A DNA stretch of 60,000 nt from Acanthaster planci (lineage: Eukaryota; Echinodermata; Asteroidea; Valvatida; Acanthasteridae), in the NCBI RefSeq assembly GCF_001949145.1, contig NW_019091416.1:314511-374510 (forward strand), in the 5' to 3' direction. The translations under genes and the position numbers were made by a program. The number at the start of each line of letters is the position of its first letter. The stretch's first letter is position 1. Shown here piece by piece: positions 32,389-47,300 of this stretch. Under the pieces are notes generated by a model. It did no database searches. It saw nothing but the letters and a program-made list of their open reading frames with translations, and had not been told where the DNA came from.

Positions 32389-35300
32389 CTGGGGGGACGA
32401 AACAACAAAGAGGCATCAGGCAATTTGAAAGTAGACAGGATAAATTCAAGGAGTAAACCCCGAAAAATGGTTGACCATCTCAAGTCTGTCCCATGCCCAA
32501 TCATTTTCACTTGGCATGAATATGCTTGTAGACATTCATTTTAAGAACATGCGCAAGATTTCTACTGAATCTGACAATGGATTCTGTTGTGGTCATACAT
32601 ACTTCATGGCCTCCACCGTGCCAGCCTTCATGCATTGAGCATGTCAACAAGAAACGTCAACATTTTTGGCTGAGCTGTGTCAGAAAAATGGATGTTTCAC
32701 GAGACTGGCATGTCCAATTTTCATAAAACTGGTGTCAAAATGATCATAATTTATGGCTAAATAAACACCTGAAGGCTTGGCATAGAACAAATGGAACTGG
32801 AACGATATCAGAGAAAATGTCTAGGGGAGATTCCACCCCCCCTCGGTTCTTATGGGGTTAATGAATAAAATGGATGCCCCACTCCAAGCTAATTCCAGTA
32901 ACAAATTACTGTATTTCCTCCCTCTAGTTGCCTTTTGTCTCCTAGCGGCGACCAAGCAGAAAATGCTTCACAAAGTGCATATGCAGAGTGTTGGAAAATA
33001 AGCATGTGTATTCTAGAGGGCGCTGTTCGGTGTGCTACCACCTGCGCGACTCCTTTGTGGCTGCCATACTTTGAGGGATGAAAGTCTCAAATCCATTCTT
33101 ATTTTCCCATAAAAGGGGGCATTTTTGCCTGACTGGCATAAGTGATACAGACAACTGTATAAGCCGTGCACCATCAAACAATTGCTGTTCCTGCCAATTG
33201 TTAACTGCTGTTCGCGAGCTGTTGGTGCTGAGTTATTGAACCTGGAGCTTGCATACACCTTGAAGTGAACGCTGTCCGGTGTGCTGTTCTTGATTTTCCT
33301 TATCCTTATCGGCCAGCAGTAAGATCTGCCCCTCCCCCACCTACACCAACAGAAGTAATTGATCGCAAGTGCCTAACAGCACTTGTTATAGAGTCAGTCT
33401 GTACCAAATAATGCACAACCTTGCGCCGGTAGTTTGACACTGAGCAAAAATATCAACCAAGAACTGTTCACAAGCACTGCATTTCCACTTGTAAGCTATT
33501 TGCTTAGTAAATATTTTGCGTGCTAAGCAAATTTCTGAGGTGGGCGCCTCCTTGAAATAGGGGCGGGTGACGACAACTACAGGCAAAAAAAGAACTTTGC
33601 GATGTTCTTACTCCGATTCTGGGAAGTCCTTTCTTTTGCGGTATCTCCCAGTCTTGGGACAGGTTGAAGGCAAACTGCGACAGGATGCGCAGCTCGCACT
33701 TGATCTGTACCCAGCCGGGACTGCGCATGAAGGACCAAGGATAGTACCACTTCTCAATGATCTTCTCGCAGGAGCACAGGCACTCCAGCCACAGGTGCAG
33801 AACTTGCTCGCTGGGTAGAGGCAGAGTGAAGAACGATAAATCAAATTAGACTTTTTCAAGGCCTGAAGTATGATAAACCATTATGCAAGATATCGATGGG
33901 AATGGGGCCGGCTCCAAAAGTGGACTGACTCACAAGTGGTGTGTTTGAGTCTTCATGAGTTGATTCAGATTCAACCTTGTGCCCACAGTCTCCCTTCTTT
34001 GACACAGCACACACGGGCATTCCGAGGTTGGAGTTGCCCTGTGGCAACTACTCAAAAGCACCCATAGCTGAAAGTGGTCTTGTTACTTGATAAAAAGAAT
34101 ACTTTGAAAAAGAAAACCTTTTTTTGCCTAATTTTGCTCAAATTTCCCCCCTCCCCTTAGGACCTGCCTTTGTGTCAGGTCAAAAGAGATGCAGAAATGA
34201 CAACAGAGTTTCATTTCAGGGGTTTCCTCAAGTTTTGTGAGCAACCACTGTAAAGTTGCTCAGCACTTGATCTTGTTCTGGAGAGCATAACAATCTGCAA
34301 TGTGCACTTTAATTCCTTGTCCTTTCATGTACACGATCTGATTTTGACAGCTGAGGAAAAAAACACAAGAACACTTTGAAAAATTTGAGAAGTCAATCAA
34401 GAAATACACAATATGAAACACTGAAAAGGGTTGACTCTTCACATTAAAAAACTCACAAATTTGGTACAATTAATTCAACACTAAAACATTTCATACATGC
34501 ACTTCTAAATCTGACCTACTTCAAAGACAGATCCTAAAAAGTAGAATCAACCCTTTTTAAGAATTCCAGCAGGCTATTATCGGCCTGCCCTTTTCCAAAT
34601 GGAATCAGCACAGGGCACTCTGTACAAAAAGATATGAGCACTGCATACTACATCCCACTCACTTCAGTCCTTGACAGATGAGAGAGCGGAGTTTGACATC
34701 CATCTGAGCGTGGGCCGAGTCGTGGGTTAGATTGACTGACTGGACGGATCTGTACAGCAGCTCTTCAGGCGTCAGGACTTTGCCGTCTTCGTCCAGGCGG
34801 TAGGTCTTGCACAGCACCAGGCGGGAGTAGACCGACTCAAAGTCCTTCTCCACCTCTTTGCAACTTGCCTGGCGGACAGGATCAATCAAATCACTGAGGG
34901 TTCAACTGTGTAGCTAGTGTGGCAACTGCAGGTTTACGCTGGATGACACGGTTGGCTCTCGAATGATTAAATTGTGGGGAGAATACAATCTGGTCCATGC
35001 AAATGGCCTTCCTTAAGACCAGTGGGTACTTCAGACAAGTGCAAAGGAAGCAGATTAAATGTCACAAATCTTTGCATAGAAATTTCCTGGGCATGAAACA
35101 TATACATCTGGCATCATACAAACCAGCATCTAAGGTCTTAAATTTAGCGATATCAAATATGGCGTGAAGACATGTTGCAAAGGTCCTTGTGATACTAAGT
35201 TAACTTTACTCAGTAATCCAAACCAAATGAAGAACTCTCACAAGAAAATGGCTAAAAGTTTCCACCTGATTTGTGTCAACTAAAATCGGCAGCACAGATT

Positions 35301-38300
35301 TGCAGAAAAACCGGGACTGGAAAAGAGTATACAGGCATTCGGCTGATCTTGTAGAGGCTATTTATCATGAATACATGGAGAAGACACAAGACAGAAACAC
35401 GCACAATGCCAGTTACCCAAATCGAGTGGTAAAACCTGGTTTAACTTCATGCAAATTTGTTGGGATAGTGGTGATTAAACTAATGCCACTGATATTACAA
35501 TCAAACTACCGTCACTGACACCAGCTTTGGTGTCACTCTTGCAGGAAGCAATTGCGAATTGGCCTTGATACTGCAGTTTTCACTGTGGAATGGAAATGAC
35601 ACAGTGGCTACAATGTGGCACGGTTGATGTTCTTCTCAGTTACCAACCTCTTCAATGAACAGCCAAGGATGGCAGGGCCCACCCAAGATTGAAGGCTGCT
35701 TCAAGCCATGCTCAAATAGACTCTTCAAAGTTGGACACAACCTGAGAAAAAAGTATAACATCTCACAATCAATAATGTTGTTGCGCATGGATTGATATCG
35801 GCCAAGCAATAAAAAATGAAGAGAACTAAACACAGATTTGAACAAAGAATGTTCAACTGTGTAGTTACTGGTTCATTCTCTGAACACACAGATGTGAATT
35901 TAACAAACAAGTTCCCAATTAGAAGTATTTGGTTCACTAATACAAATGCTGTGATATTTTTATCATTATTACACTCCCTAATGCAATGTGCAACACTATT
36001 TTTGAAATGATCTTCAGCCTCTTCCGCACTCCATATCATAATTCCTTTTGGTCTGAACTGATTATAAAAAGGCTCAAAGCTGGTGGATCTTCAAGGAGAA
36101 ATCAATGGAAGGTGAAGGAGAAGAAAGTACAAACCTCGTACAAAGTCTGAAAAAAAAATGAGTTCAAACTGCCCAGGTTGGGGGTCAGACTGACTAGGAA
36201 CATGACAAAAGTTGGTCTGGTATCAAACATGCTTGTACGAGCACTCCGGTACTGGCACTAGTTGAACAATAAAGCCCCTGACTGAAGCTGAGCACATTTC
36301 AACAAGTGCACATATTAAACGCAACTATGCAAAATGCTGCTGAAAGCCAAACGCGTCATGAGATGGGAGCGAGTACTTCGGCACCGATGGACAAATAGGA
36401 CAAAAAACTAACAGGTGCACGGGAAAGTCGCATATGTTGTGACTGTTTGGGTAGGTACAATGCCACAGACCCAAGTTTTTCTCAACCTTGGCTTCAACTC
36501 AGCATGTTTTAATTCCAACATGGACATCAGGGACACTTGAGATCACACTTTAACCATCTTTGCTGAAAATTAGATGCACTCACGTTCCCCTGACGAGGTC
36601 TGTGATGGTTTCGGTGACTGAATCGTCCCCAGCGCTTGTGTACTGCTTACTCCGCTCGTCCAGAAGCTCCACAAACTTGGCAGGAAACCAACCTGATAAA
36701 AAAAGTGGCAGTCTCACAATCTATTTTCAAAAAGAAGCGAATGGGAGCAACGTTGCTGTGTGGGATACAACCTCTTCCATTCTAGGGGGATCACAAGGTA
36801 GTTGAGTTAGGTTTTTTTCACAAAATATTACAACAGTGATGAATTGATGAGAATGCGGGGTCGCAGGATAATTTTGTTACCTCTGAGGCCATTCAGTTCA
36901 CCAACCCAGCAATGTTCATCCTTCTGAGAGATAATCTACAAGACAAGCATACCGCATGAAACAGTACAAAAACAAAGCTTTGGAAATTCAAGAAATTACT
37001 TTCAACAGACGTTTTTTCATGATTTAAAAGCACATATCAATTCTAAAAACCTTCAAAACTTCAGTGCTTTGGAAAACAGGTTAATACTTTTACAAAATGC
37101 AGTAGACAATAACGAGGGTTTTGGAACACAGTTACGAGACAGTCAAGACTCACTGTGATGATGTCATTTTTGCGGAAGCCAAGCTCGTCGTCGTCATGTC
37201 TCTCAAAGTCCAGCAGGGCCTTGGCCCTCCGTCTCCGGTTCCTCGTCACGTTGACAAACTGCTCGTGGTCCTTCTGGTGACTCTCCAGCGAGTAGTCTGG
37301 CACCAGGGACTGTACAAGTCCAAAAAAAAAACACCTGTTGTGAGCTTTGTATTGAAACAGCTATCTAGACATCGTTACAGCCATCATTTATGTCTGGTTC
37401 CTAAGGGAACAGAAACTTTCACACCAGTCATTAACAGCAAGACTGAAAGTATCTTTTTCCAATTAGCCTAGGGGAATATTCAATCACTTTTGGAAGAAAC
37501 GATTAACTGACATACGGGCGTTTCACAATAGTGCGCCTCCGGGAGTTTGTAACGCCTTGGCCAATTGCGATGTGCAAAATCTGTCTACCCAATGCATGTT
37601 TGAAGAGGGTTGACAGACTTCTCACGTTGTGATTGGCCAACGTGTGGCAAACTCTTGGAGGTGCACTCTTAAGAATCGCCCGTATTGTTTTCAACACTAC
37701 CTTTGTTTCAAGTGTTTCAAGGGCCTGACCCACTCAACTCAAGGAACGTTTCATTTGTTGTCTTCTTTTCTTTTCAACTAACGAGTTGGTATAATTATCT
37801 CAGCACAGTATTCACTGGCCTCAATTAAAGAGAAAAACACCAGGGAAAGATTTCTGGAGACTACTCATCCTGAAAAGCCAAGTGATCCAAGAATATATTT
37901 ATCCTCTTCCTTCAATAAGCATGCATCATACACCACCACAAGCTACAAACAATTGGGAAGCAATGAAGACGGGGTATTCTGCCGAAATTGTAAATTCCAT
38001 TTAAGGGGCGTCAGAAGGATTTCCCGACCCAGCACACGGCCAATATCTGCTACTGCTCGGTTCCCGTGAAGAGCAAACGGCCAGGGTGTGAAACATGCAA
38101 AGAGCTCACCATTTTAGCATTCTTGGGATCGATGGACTGGAAATGGCGACCGATCTGGAGGATGGACTCCCTCAGGTCTGAGACGAGCTCAGTCTGCCGG
38201 ATGTTCTTGGCTTTTAGGTCCTCACTCTCGTTCAAGCCTGGTTGAAGATGACGATAGGGAAGTGAGCCAAGATGTGAGAGCATGCTCGGTCTAAGGGAGA

Positions 38301-41300
38301 AGACTCGCTGCTCGTACTTACAAGAAAACCAGTCCGTGTTTGTACTCGAAGGATTTCTTGTACTCGTGTTCAAAAGGCGACAATATTCCCATGCGTAGCC
38401 TCTCAAGAGAGTAATTTCTATCTTTGTACCAGCAGCAAGTCATCCCTAACTTTACTTGCACCAAGAAAGTCTGGTACCTATCCTTTCAGAATTTCCTAAA
38501 AGAGAAAAATCCCTGTACTAAGAGCCTATGCATGAAAAATATTACTGAGCTCACATAGGCAAGGCAAAACCCTCCGAGCACGTGACAAAGTGTATACGAT
38601 CTTTCACTTACTTCAACATCTAGGCATAATGTATACACTCCAAATTCTGTACACCCACAATACTCAATGGGTATGCATCCATCCCTTGAAACTCTTGACA
38701 GTAAATCTGCCTTATTAAAAAATAATTTACCACAATGGCGTGGACGAACTGACACCCTTGGCAGTGATCAAATATCTGAAGTTTGCAACAATGCATAACC
38801 CAAAGCAATGCATCACGTAAACTTCTATGACTTCCCTTCCATGACTATCCCAGTTCCGGAAGGGGGACTGTTTCAGAAAACATTTTGTCAACACTCACCG
38901 AAGAGACTACCCATAAAAGACTTTTTCCTGTGTAGCTGGCGTTTGTGTATGTGCTGAAAAGTAAAGAGAGAATGAACATGAAACTCTTGTAGGGCTGAGT
39001 CAATTCGAATAATTCACTATTCGAATATTCGACCTTCAGTTTGATTGAATATCCGAATATTCGGTTGCACCGACCAGCAGATTGTTGATAACCATACACA
39101 AAATCAGTTGCAATAACGCACCACAATAGTACATTATGATCAATATAATAGCTTCTAGGAGTATCTCCAGCCTCGATTTAGCAAAATTGAAGAGATGAAC
39201 AAGACTTCTTGCCCTGTTGAAGATTTCTATTCCTTTAAATTGTTTCATGACTAATTTACTTTTTAATCGTTGTAAGATTTCTGATGCTTTTCATTTGAAT
39301 CTGCTTGAAACAAGCCTCCATGGAATAACTTTTCTCATTTAAACAAAAGAAAATTTTCCCTTTTTCATGAATTTTGCTTTCAAATATTCAAATTTGAAAA
39401 ATAATATTCGAATATTCGACAACTGGTCAAATATTCAGTTTCTCAGACTTTCGGCACAGCCCTAAACTCTTGACCACTAGGAAAACAAGCAATGGATTTC
39501 ATTTTAGTGGGGTTAGATAAATACTGCTCTTTTCGATAATCCTCCTCATTATAGACAAAGAAAGATTCCAAACTCGGACCTCATTTAAAACTACAAAATG
39601 CTAATGGCAGTAAGTACCCTGGCTGCTACCATAATTAACTTTGATATCAAAGTCAAAGGGATCAGGGAAGTTTTTCATAGTATGTGGTTCTCCTTAAAAA
39701 AGGTCTTCAGAAGCAGTTCAGAAATTAAAGGATCTTAATCATCAAAATGAACAGGAGGACCCAGTAATTTCATCAATGATTCAAGCAGACAGGAACCAAC
39801 CTGCTTTGGTAAGTTCCCGGTATTCTCCGGGTTGACAATCGCCCCTTGCTCTGCCATCAAGTAGGCCAGGTGCTTCCGTCGGTGGGTGTCAACGATGATG
39901 TCCGTCAAGGAGGCCGAGTGCTTCATTCCCACCTGAAGGTAACACCAAAAACCATAAATGAGGTTCTTCATGACCAAAATAGGCTTGAATCTCACAGATA
40001 TACTGAAAAAATTTATCCTTTAGAAAAATAACTTCATCTTTTTTAAATTTAAAAGAATCAAGAAAATTTGGGGCTCACAAGACTTTTCAGTACAGCAAAC
40101 AGAGAGCGCAAGTCGGCCTTTACACGAAAAAAGTCTCAAGGGAAAATTGAATATTTGAGATTTGCTACATTCTGAAATGGTGTGATCTTACATTCCACTG
40201 AAACTGTATTGACAGCAAGGGAAGACTTTCTTGTACACAAAATGGCATCAGGGTTAATGTGGATATATGGTGGAAGAAGTGATCAGGGTGGGTGGCATGC
40301 AACAAGCAGGGTAAAAAAAACATGCCAGTGTCATTAAAACTTAGTAAGACATTTTAAAAAGCTCCTCTGTAACAAAGAAGTTGTAATGAAAGGACTTCGT
40401 GTTGTTTGATTCGATACCGGTGTGAGAAGGAAGAAGAAGCCTGGTTTATACCATGCTAAAAAAAAGCAAAGGGGAATTTTCACAGTGTCAACTGAAACTT
40501 GTCATTGACATGTCTGGCATGACCCGAGTTAATCCGCCTCACTCTCATGATCCAAAGATGTATGGGCCAGGCTTGGAATCTTTCATTTGTGACACAAGTA
40601 CCTTTTTAAAGAATTGTGGCAAAAACATACATGCGACACAGTTTTCTGTCATAATGGAGGCTTTGGCCGAATGAATTCATGATCTCTGTCACTACTTTCC
40701 CTTAGTACATGCACCTTTGCTGTAGTCTCTAAAAACCCCATATTAGGTGGCAACCGTTTTACAAGGCACCCCTGTAAGGTGGCACCCAGAGCTGTAGATT
40801 GAGAGAGTAGCGTCAACTTCAGACTTTGGAGCCAAAATGCTGTCCATTATGTGTGACCCGCAGCAAGCAGCTATTGTGTGCTAATTGTCCATGTGCACTG
40901 ATGAATAATATAGCATTTTGATTCCAACTGAGACACTCTTGTCACAACTCTCTCTACAAGCAGCTCTGGTGGCACTCTTCTGAGGTGGTCCCCCTGTAAG
41001 GCGGCAAATCATGTAAGACACCCCTAAAATGAACACTATAGGTACACTGTGCCCACATAGATGTTTAAATGGCCTCTGTGCACAAACACAAAATGTTGTT
41101 GATGGGCCTGACCACGACTTCCCACTTGAATCACTTTTGATGAATGAGGCCAGCTTCAGCCTTACTTCAGCCTTCAAATAGTTTCTTTTTGGAAGGACAG
41201 TAACGCACCACAGATTTGTCACGGGGGAGGGGGCTCAAATGGAAATTTACCCCCAAAGCAGCTCCAGATGGTCAAACCCCCCTCCCCAGTTGCAGCACAG

Positions 41301-44300
41301 GTGACTGTGGGTGTACACTGTATCTTCGTTTTTCAAAGAAGAAAAAAACAGAGTTGGCGGGAGGCTTAAATCCCCAGCCCCCCCCCTTGGGTGAACCACT
41401 CTGGAAGGACATGCAGACAGCAGTTAATATCTTAAGATAACAATCAACATACTTCTAGATACAACAGGGTAGGGAAGGGGATTATGAATTTGAGGAACAA
41501 GCATTCTAAACTTGCAAAGCACACCTGGGGGAAAAAATTGCATGCCTGCCTGGAGCACAAACGTGTACACCTTTGATAAACAACGGGCAGGTTACATACT
41601 GTATAAGCAGGGACACTCAATCACTTTCCCATGCAATGCAGCATGGGGCAAAACACAGAGTCAAAACATTTCTGTCATTCGTGGCTTCTACGGGGGGGGG
41701 GTGAAGGTCTAACTGAATGATAGGGATTCTAGCAAGTCTATCTACCTAACAGACTATTTGCAATACTTCTGAAAACCAAATGGCGTTGGATTTTCATCCT
41801 CCCGCCAAGTACCGACCCAATGGTTAATGTTCGGGCCAGTTTGTTTCATGCAGATCCAGATCAGGATCAGTGATTCGTCGTTGGTTCACTGACACCAGAA
41901 CCTGCCTCATGGATTGAGCAAACCTGCGATAGGATCACCAATTGAGATCCAGACCAGGGTGAAACAAACTGGCCCTATGGCTTTCATTTTAAACAACTTG
42001 GTTATCATTCAGGGTTAGCACGAAGACTAAAAACTGACAGCTATTGGTTACAAATTGATTGATTGTGGCCATAATTAAACATCCCTGCTGCTGGCAAAAC
42101 AAAGCCCCACCTGCTGCTTAACTCATTCGGTTGTTCATCAGAACACACCGTCACATCTGGCAACAGGCAAGTTTTAGATATAATTACACATGTAACTTTA
42201 TACCTATGTTAATGACATGCAACCACTGTACATCTGTGTCAGTGTAATACATTACATGCCTCCGAATGTTCCACAAAGCATTACACTACTGCTGCTGTAA
42301 AAAGGTTGAACACAGAAAAATCTAAGTCTGGACTCCAAATGCCCCAATGTGGAATGCAGCAACATTTTCTTTTTTAAGGAACCAGAAATAAGGCTTGACT
42401 GGCAGCAAGCAAGCTTTCTTATGCTGTGGTAATCGTTCACACAATGTGTACATGTAGCATTAAACTATATTATTTGCATGCAGACGATTTAGACAGTACA
42501 CCATATTAGCTGCAGTATAAATCATACTGACGCAATGTGCTTGAAGAATTAAAGGCAGTGTACATTTTGAAAAATTGTTTGTGGGAAAACAAGCAACCTG
42601 GTATTCTGGGGAACACTACAATAAATGGGAAACCAAAAGGCAATAGGCTGCAATGTCATGTGTGTTTAGTATTCTCCTGATCACTAGTCAGGGGTGGGAG
42701 AATGCACGAGGAGTGGGGAAGGTGTGGAGGGGAATCAGGCACTGGGCCAACTGAAAGTCTTGAACTGAACTGAAAGTTCTGCATGTTGGCATGGAGAGAG
42801 GACGCACATGCATCTTCTGGTCCCACGCTTGTGGGGGGGGTGGCTGGGGGAGATGGTATTTACACAGTTCGCAACATGGAGGTTGGACAATAGAGGATTT
42901 GCATGGTGGCCATCTTGCAGGGCGGTTCTTTTGTTCCACAAGGGAAACCTCCTTTGTGCATACCCTGTGGAACAACAGCACTAGCCTGCAAGATGGCAGC
43001 CATGCAAACCCTCTATAGCAATGACAGGGAGTTTGAATTCATATCTAAGCTCACAGAAGGTCTGAAGGGTAAGTTGTTCTCTTCACTACACAATGCCAAA
43101 CCACAAGCTACCCACTTCATCACTTCATTTTCTTATCACTGAGTTTTGAAGTTCTCTCCACATGCTAATCGCTATTGTACGGATGCAGGGAACATGCAAA
43201 ACCATGCCATGATGTACCTGCTGGCCTTCGGCTGAATCTACATCTAAAGGTACAGACAGCTAGCCAATCGAAAATACACACATTACACTTTTGCATGAAT
43301 ATACATGTAAACAAAAGGCAAATAAAAAATCGTGTATCTAACGGCCACAGTCATCTTCGTCATATCTCCAATTTTACAGTTGTTATTGGCAAAAGCGGAT
43401 TTTTTTTTGAGAATGCTAATTTCACACGTGTCCAGAATTCATCCATTCCCACACCACAATCTGCAAATCTTTAAAAGGATGAGATGGCATGGGCCAGCTC
43501 TTGTTGTTTTGCATGGGACGTGATTTTTATGAAGTCCCACAGCAATGTGTCCCCCAGTAGTACTGCACTGTTAAAAAAGTTTGGCAGACTGTGACAAATT
43601 CTTATAGCTAAAATAAAACACAAGAAATGCTCAGGACTTTGAGGTTAATGCCAAACTTTTCAATGCAATAATGAAATATTCTTCTCAATCAATGCAAAAG
43701 TTTAGTTATCGCAAAAAGGGAAAAACTATTAGTATTGCATTTTGTTACATGTAAATATCTGAGCATGCATTTTTCAAGATTAGCGTGTAAGTTGTCTTCA
43801 GTAGTCAGAAGATGCATGCTGAAGAAAACTCTTTACCTTTTTCTTCCAATTTAAGTGCGAATAATTGGCTTTAAGCAACCAACACACTCAACCAAAATGT
43901 CTAATTGACATAGAAAAAAGAGAGAGCAGACAGTAACTACATGTACATTTATATAGAGGATATGAACCACACAAAAACTGACACCTGGACTATCAAAAGT
44001 GATACACAATGAACTGACCTCGCAGGCCTATAATGCAAACGTCAATCGTTGCAATAAAAGAAATCAGAATGTCCATTTCATTATTTAAACTTCTACTACA
44101 ATTACAAATCGTCACGTCGGTGCAACAAGGTCGTATCTGATATACAAAATAAATGTGTTACAACCTTGTTGCATTGACACAAGAAAAGTTGGAAAAACAT
44201 AGCACTTATCGACTCAGAAGAATTCATACAATGATCAAATGCAATCAGAAATTACCCCAAACAAATAAGGCATTAGTTCAGAAAGGCCTTTGGTCTCCAA

Positions 44301-47300
44301 ACAAAATCTCTCTCCAGATTATACAAAGAATATAAAATACACCACTTAGCACCATGTTGAGAAAAGAGATGTGTTCCAGTGTTTGGCGCAAGTTGGATTT
44401 TCCCTAACAACAAGCATTTGGGGCTTTGATAGCCACAAAAATGCCACCCTTGTGAATTTTCAAAGATGCATAACACTTCAAACTCTTCAAATAAAACTTG
44501 CAGGACAGTTTTGTAGAAATTGTAATTGTGGTTTGACAATGCAAGGAACAACCAACAGCCTCACAACAAAGAACACACCACAAACATGTAAATGCTCAAA
44601 CAAATATGATCAGTGGACTCCACTGAACAAATAAACTTTTCGAAGACAAACCAAAGCACGATACACGTAACAAAATGGAACTTGACAACAGTTCTCTTTT
44701 TTTTATGTTTAAAGAGTAGTGTTTCCACTTTGCAATCTCCATACTGCCAAGTCGCACCTCACTGGTTCTCAATGCCCTGTGTCACAAGCCCGTGTGTATA
44801 TGAAAGGGCAAAACAGACCACTTGTCTTCGGGAAGTGACCCACATTGAAATACATGTCCATGATGTATTCAGCGAATTGCCTGTTGTATGGATTATCTCG
44901 AACACCCTTCCTCAGGGCAACGACCTTAATGACAAATGTTAGATATATACCTTGTACATGCCCTTGTGGGGAAGATTCTTAATGCTATGGAGACCTACAC
45001 ATTGAAGGTACGGTCCATCATTTGTCATTTGTGCATTACGTTTCTGTGAGGCAACAAAATACTCGAGATCTGCAGAAGGGTGTATGAGAACAAATCTTGT
45101 GAAATTTCAGCCCAGTAAATACTGCACATTCCCAGAAAAGACAATATTCTAGGATTTGGATTTCAGATCAAAAGTTGCCTAGTCGTATTTTGAACTGCAC
45201 CTCAATTCAGCATCTGGGACACATTCTCGCATCCAGTTGAAGGCAGCTAAGTGATGTCATGCACTGAACCGCCCGATTACAGTAACAGCACTCATGTGTG
45301 CCGTGTCCAGGCTTGCACGTACTTCTGACAATGTTCGAATGCGCGTTGTTAGAAATGGCCTTCTTTCACTGGTTTCTTCAAAATGAAAGCTTGCTAGAGA
45401 AAATAATTACACAGGAAGTTTCGTCCCATAACAATCTTTACACCAAGTATGGTTTTCAACAATAATTTTGTCAGTTCCTTTTGGGATAACTGCAAATGAT
45501 GGACTGTGATTTTAAGTTACAGTGGGTCTCGTATAACAGCGGTTCTAAGAACTAGTGACTATTGTGTGCACAATGTGCTCAGGAAAAATGTACACAAAAT
45601 TGAATGTGCACATTTCATTTACAAGAGTTCGTGTTTGTCGACGTTGTAAAACTCAAACCCTGTGATTTGTATAGTAAGACTCATAGCATGGTTTACAATG
45701 CCATTCATTAACACAAAGACATATTTGGAACAGAAGCATCATACACCCCTCGTTTTCTTTCATCCCCCCCAAAAAATAGCATCTCCAGGAAATTCCCATT
45801 CATAAGGCATGCAAGTACCTTAGGATATCCATGGCTAACTGTGGAACTTTGGCAAATCACTGGAGTACGAATTTACTGAATACAGTTGATCTACTGTACA
45901 TGTACGTGGGCACAATCAAGTCTATGCGCAAACCCGAGGGAGAAAACGTCTGCACCGGATCTTGCTGATCAGGACAGGGAGGTATCCTGCTTGGCAATTA
46001 AACACCACTATTTTTTTTTTTACACCAGTGGTAGCACTGACCCTGGGGGGAGAGAAACACAAGTTGGTTGGTCCGTCCACCATCCTGCTACCATATGCCC
46101 GATACCTTCACTAACCCAGCTACCAGTATCACCACTCTTCACCTTCATCTCATTATCAAGTGAGGGCGCTTTCCAACAGCACTAGTGATAAGCGGCAAGC
46201 AACACATTAAAATCTTCACCTGAACATTCACATGTTTTTTTTTTCAGCAATTTGGAATCTTAATTTTGTTCAATAAGAACTTGGTTGAAATATTGTTAGT
46301 TGTGGACAACAAATTGGATAATTGCATTATTAATCTCGAAACAATGTTGTAAAGTAACGAGCATTCAAAAGCAATGTAATGAAAACTTGTGAGGATCAAC
46401 AAATGAACCAACGCAAACATGAAGATGGCTTGTGTTGTAGAAGTAAATTATAACAAGCTCTCAGCAATTGCTTTCATCAATCGTCAGTTGCATGTACGTT
46501 GTTCAAAATGGAAGGAGAACTTTTGTTGAAAAGTCAAATCTTAACATAATATTAATTCAACATGGCAGGCAAAACCAAAAGATATTTGACAATACCCAAG
46601 TTCCATGAGAGTTTCAGCCAACTAAAACGTGCAAAAAAAATTTTTTAAATGCACTGACAACCCGCACTGTATATGGAAGTCCGAAAATCTAGCCTTCTTG
46701 TCCTTTAGCGAAATAAAAAATTCGGACAAACAAAAGCTCCGCTTAGACAAAAACATCCAAGGAAAACTAAAACACTGTGCGTGCAGTTGATTAGCATTCC
46801 CTCACTTGCCAACGAGTTGCAAACCTCATCAACCGTCCTTGATGCTTTCACCTTTAACCCCCAATGAGGACAGACGCAATGACTGGTGATGGTGGGGGGC
46901 AAGGTTGGTAATCTGGCACTTACCCCGCAGAGTAGACAAGTCGTGTTCATACACCACGGTATGACAATGGATATGGCATCAAACTGCTGCAGGGTCACGG
47001 ATAGGACATATAACGTAGAGTTACTGAGGTATCATCAGGAGGGTTGGAGAGTGTCCAAACCTCATTCCCTCACTCCCTCCCTCTCCATCCCAAGACAAAA
47101 ATCGGAAAAAAAACTCTTTCTGATTTACACAGAATTTTCAACGGCGATGTACAGAGTCCCTTGTATTACTACTATCATACAGCATTGGTCGCTTGTAATT
47201 CACAAGCACTGGCTTTTCTGCACTACAGAACATAGAGTGCTGTACTTGGACGGGTAACAAGCTGGCATGTATACTTGAAACTGCATGCTACCCGTTCGCA

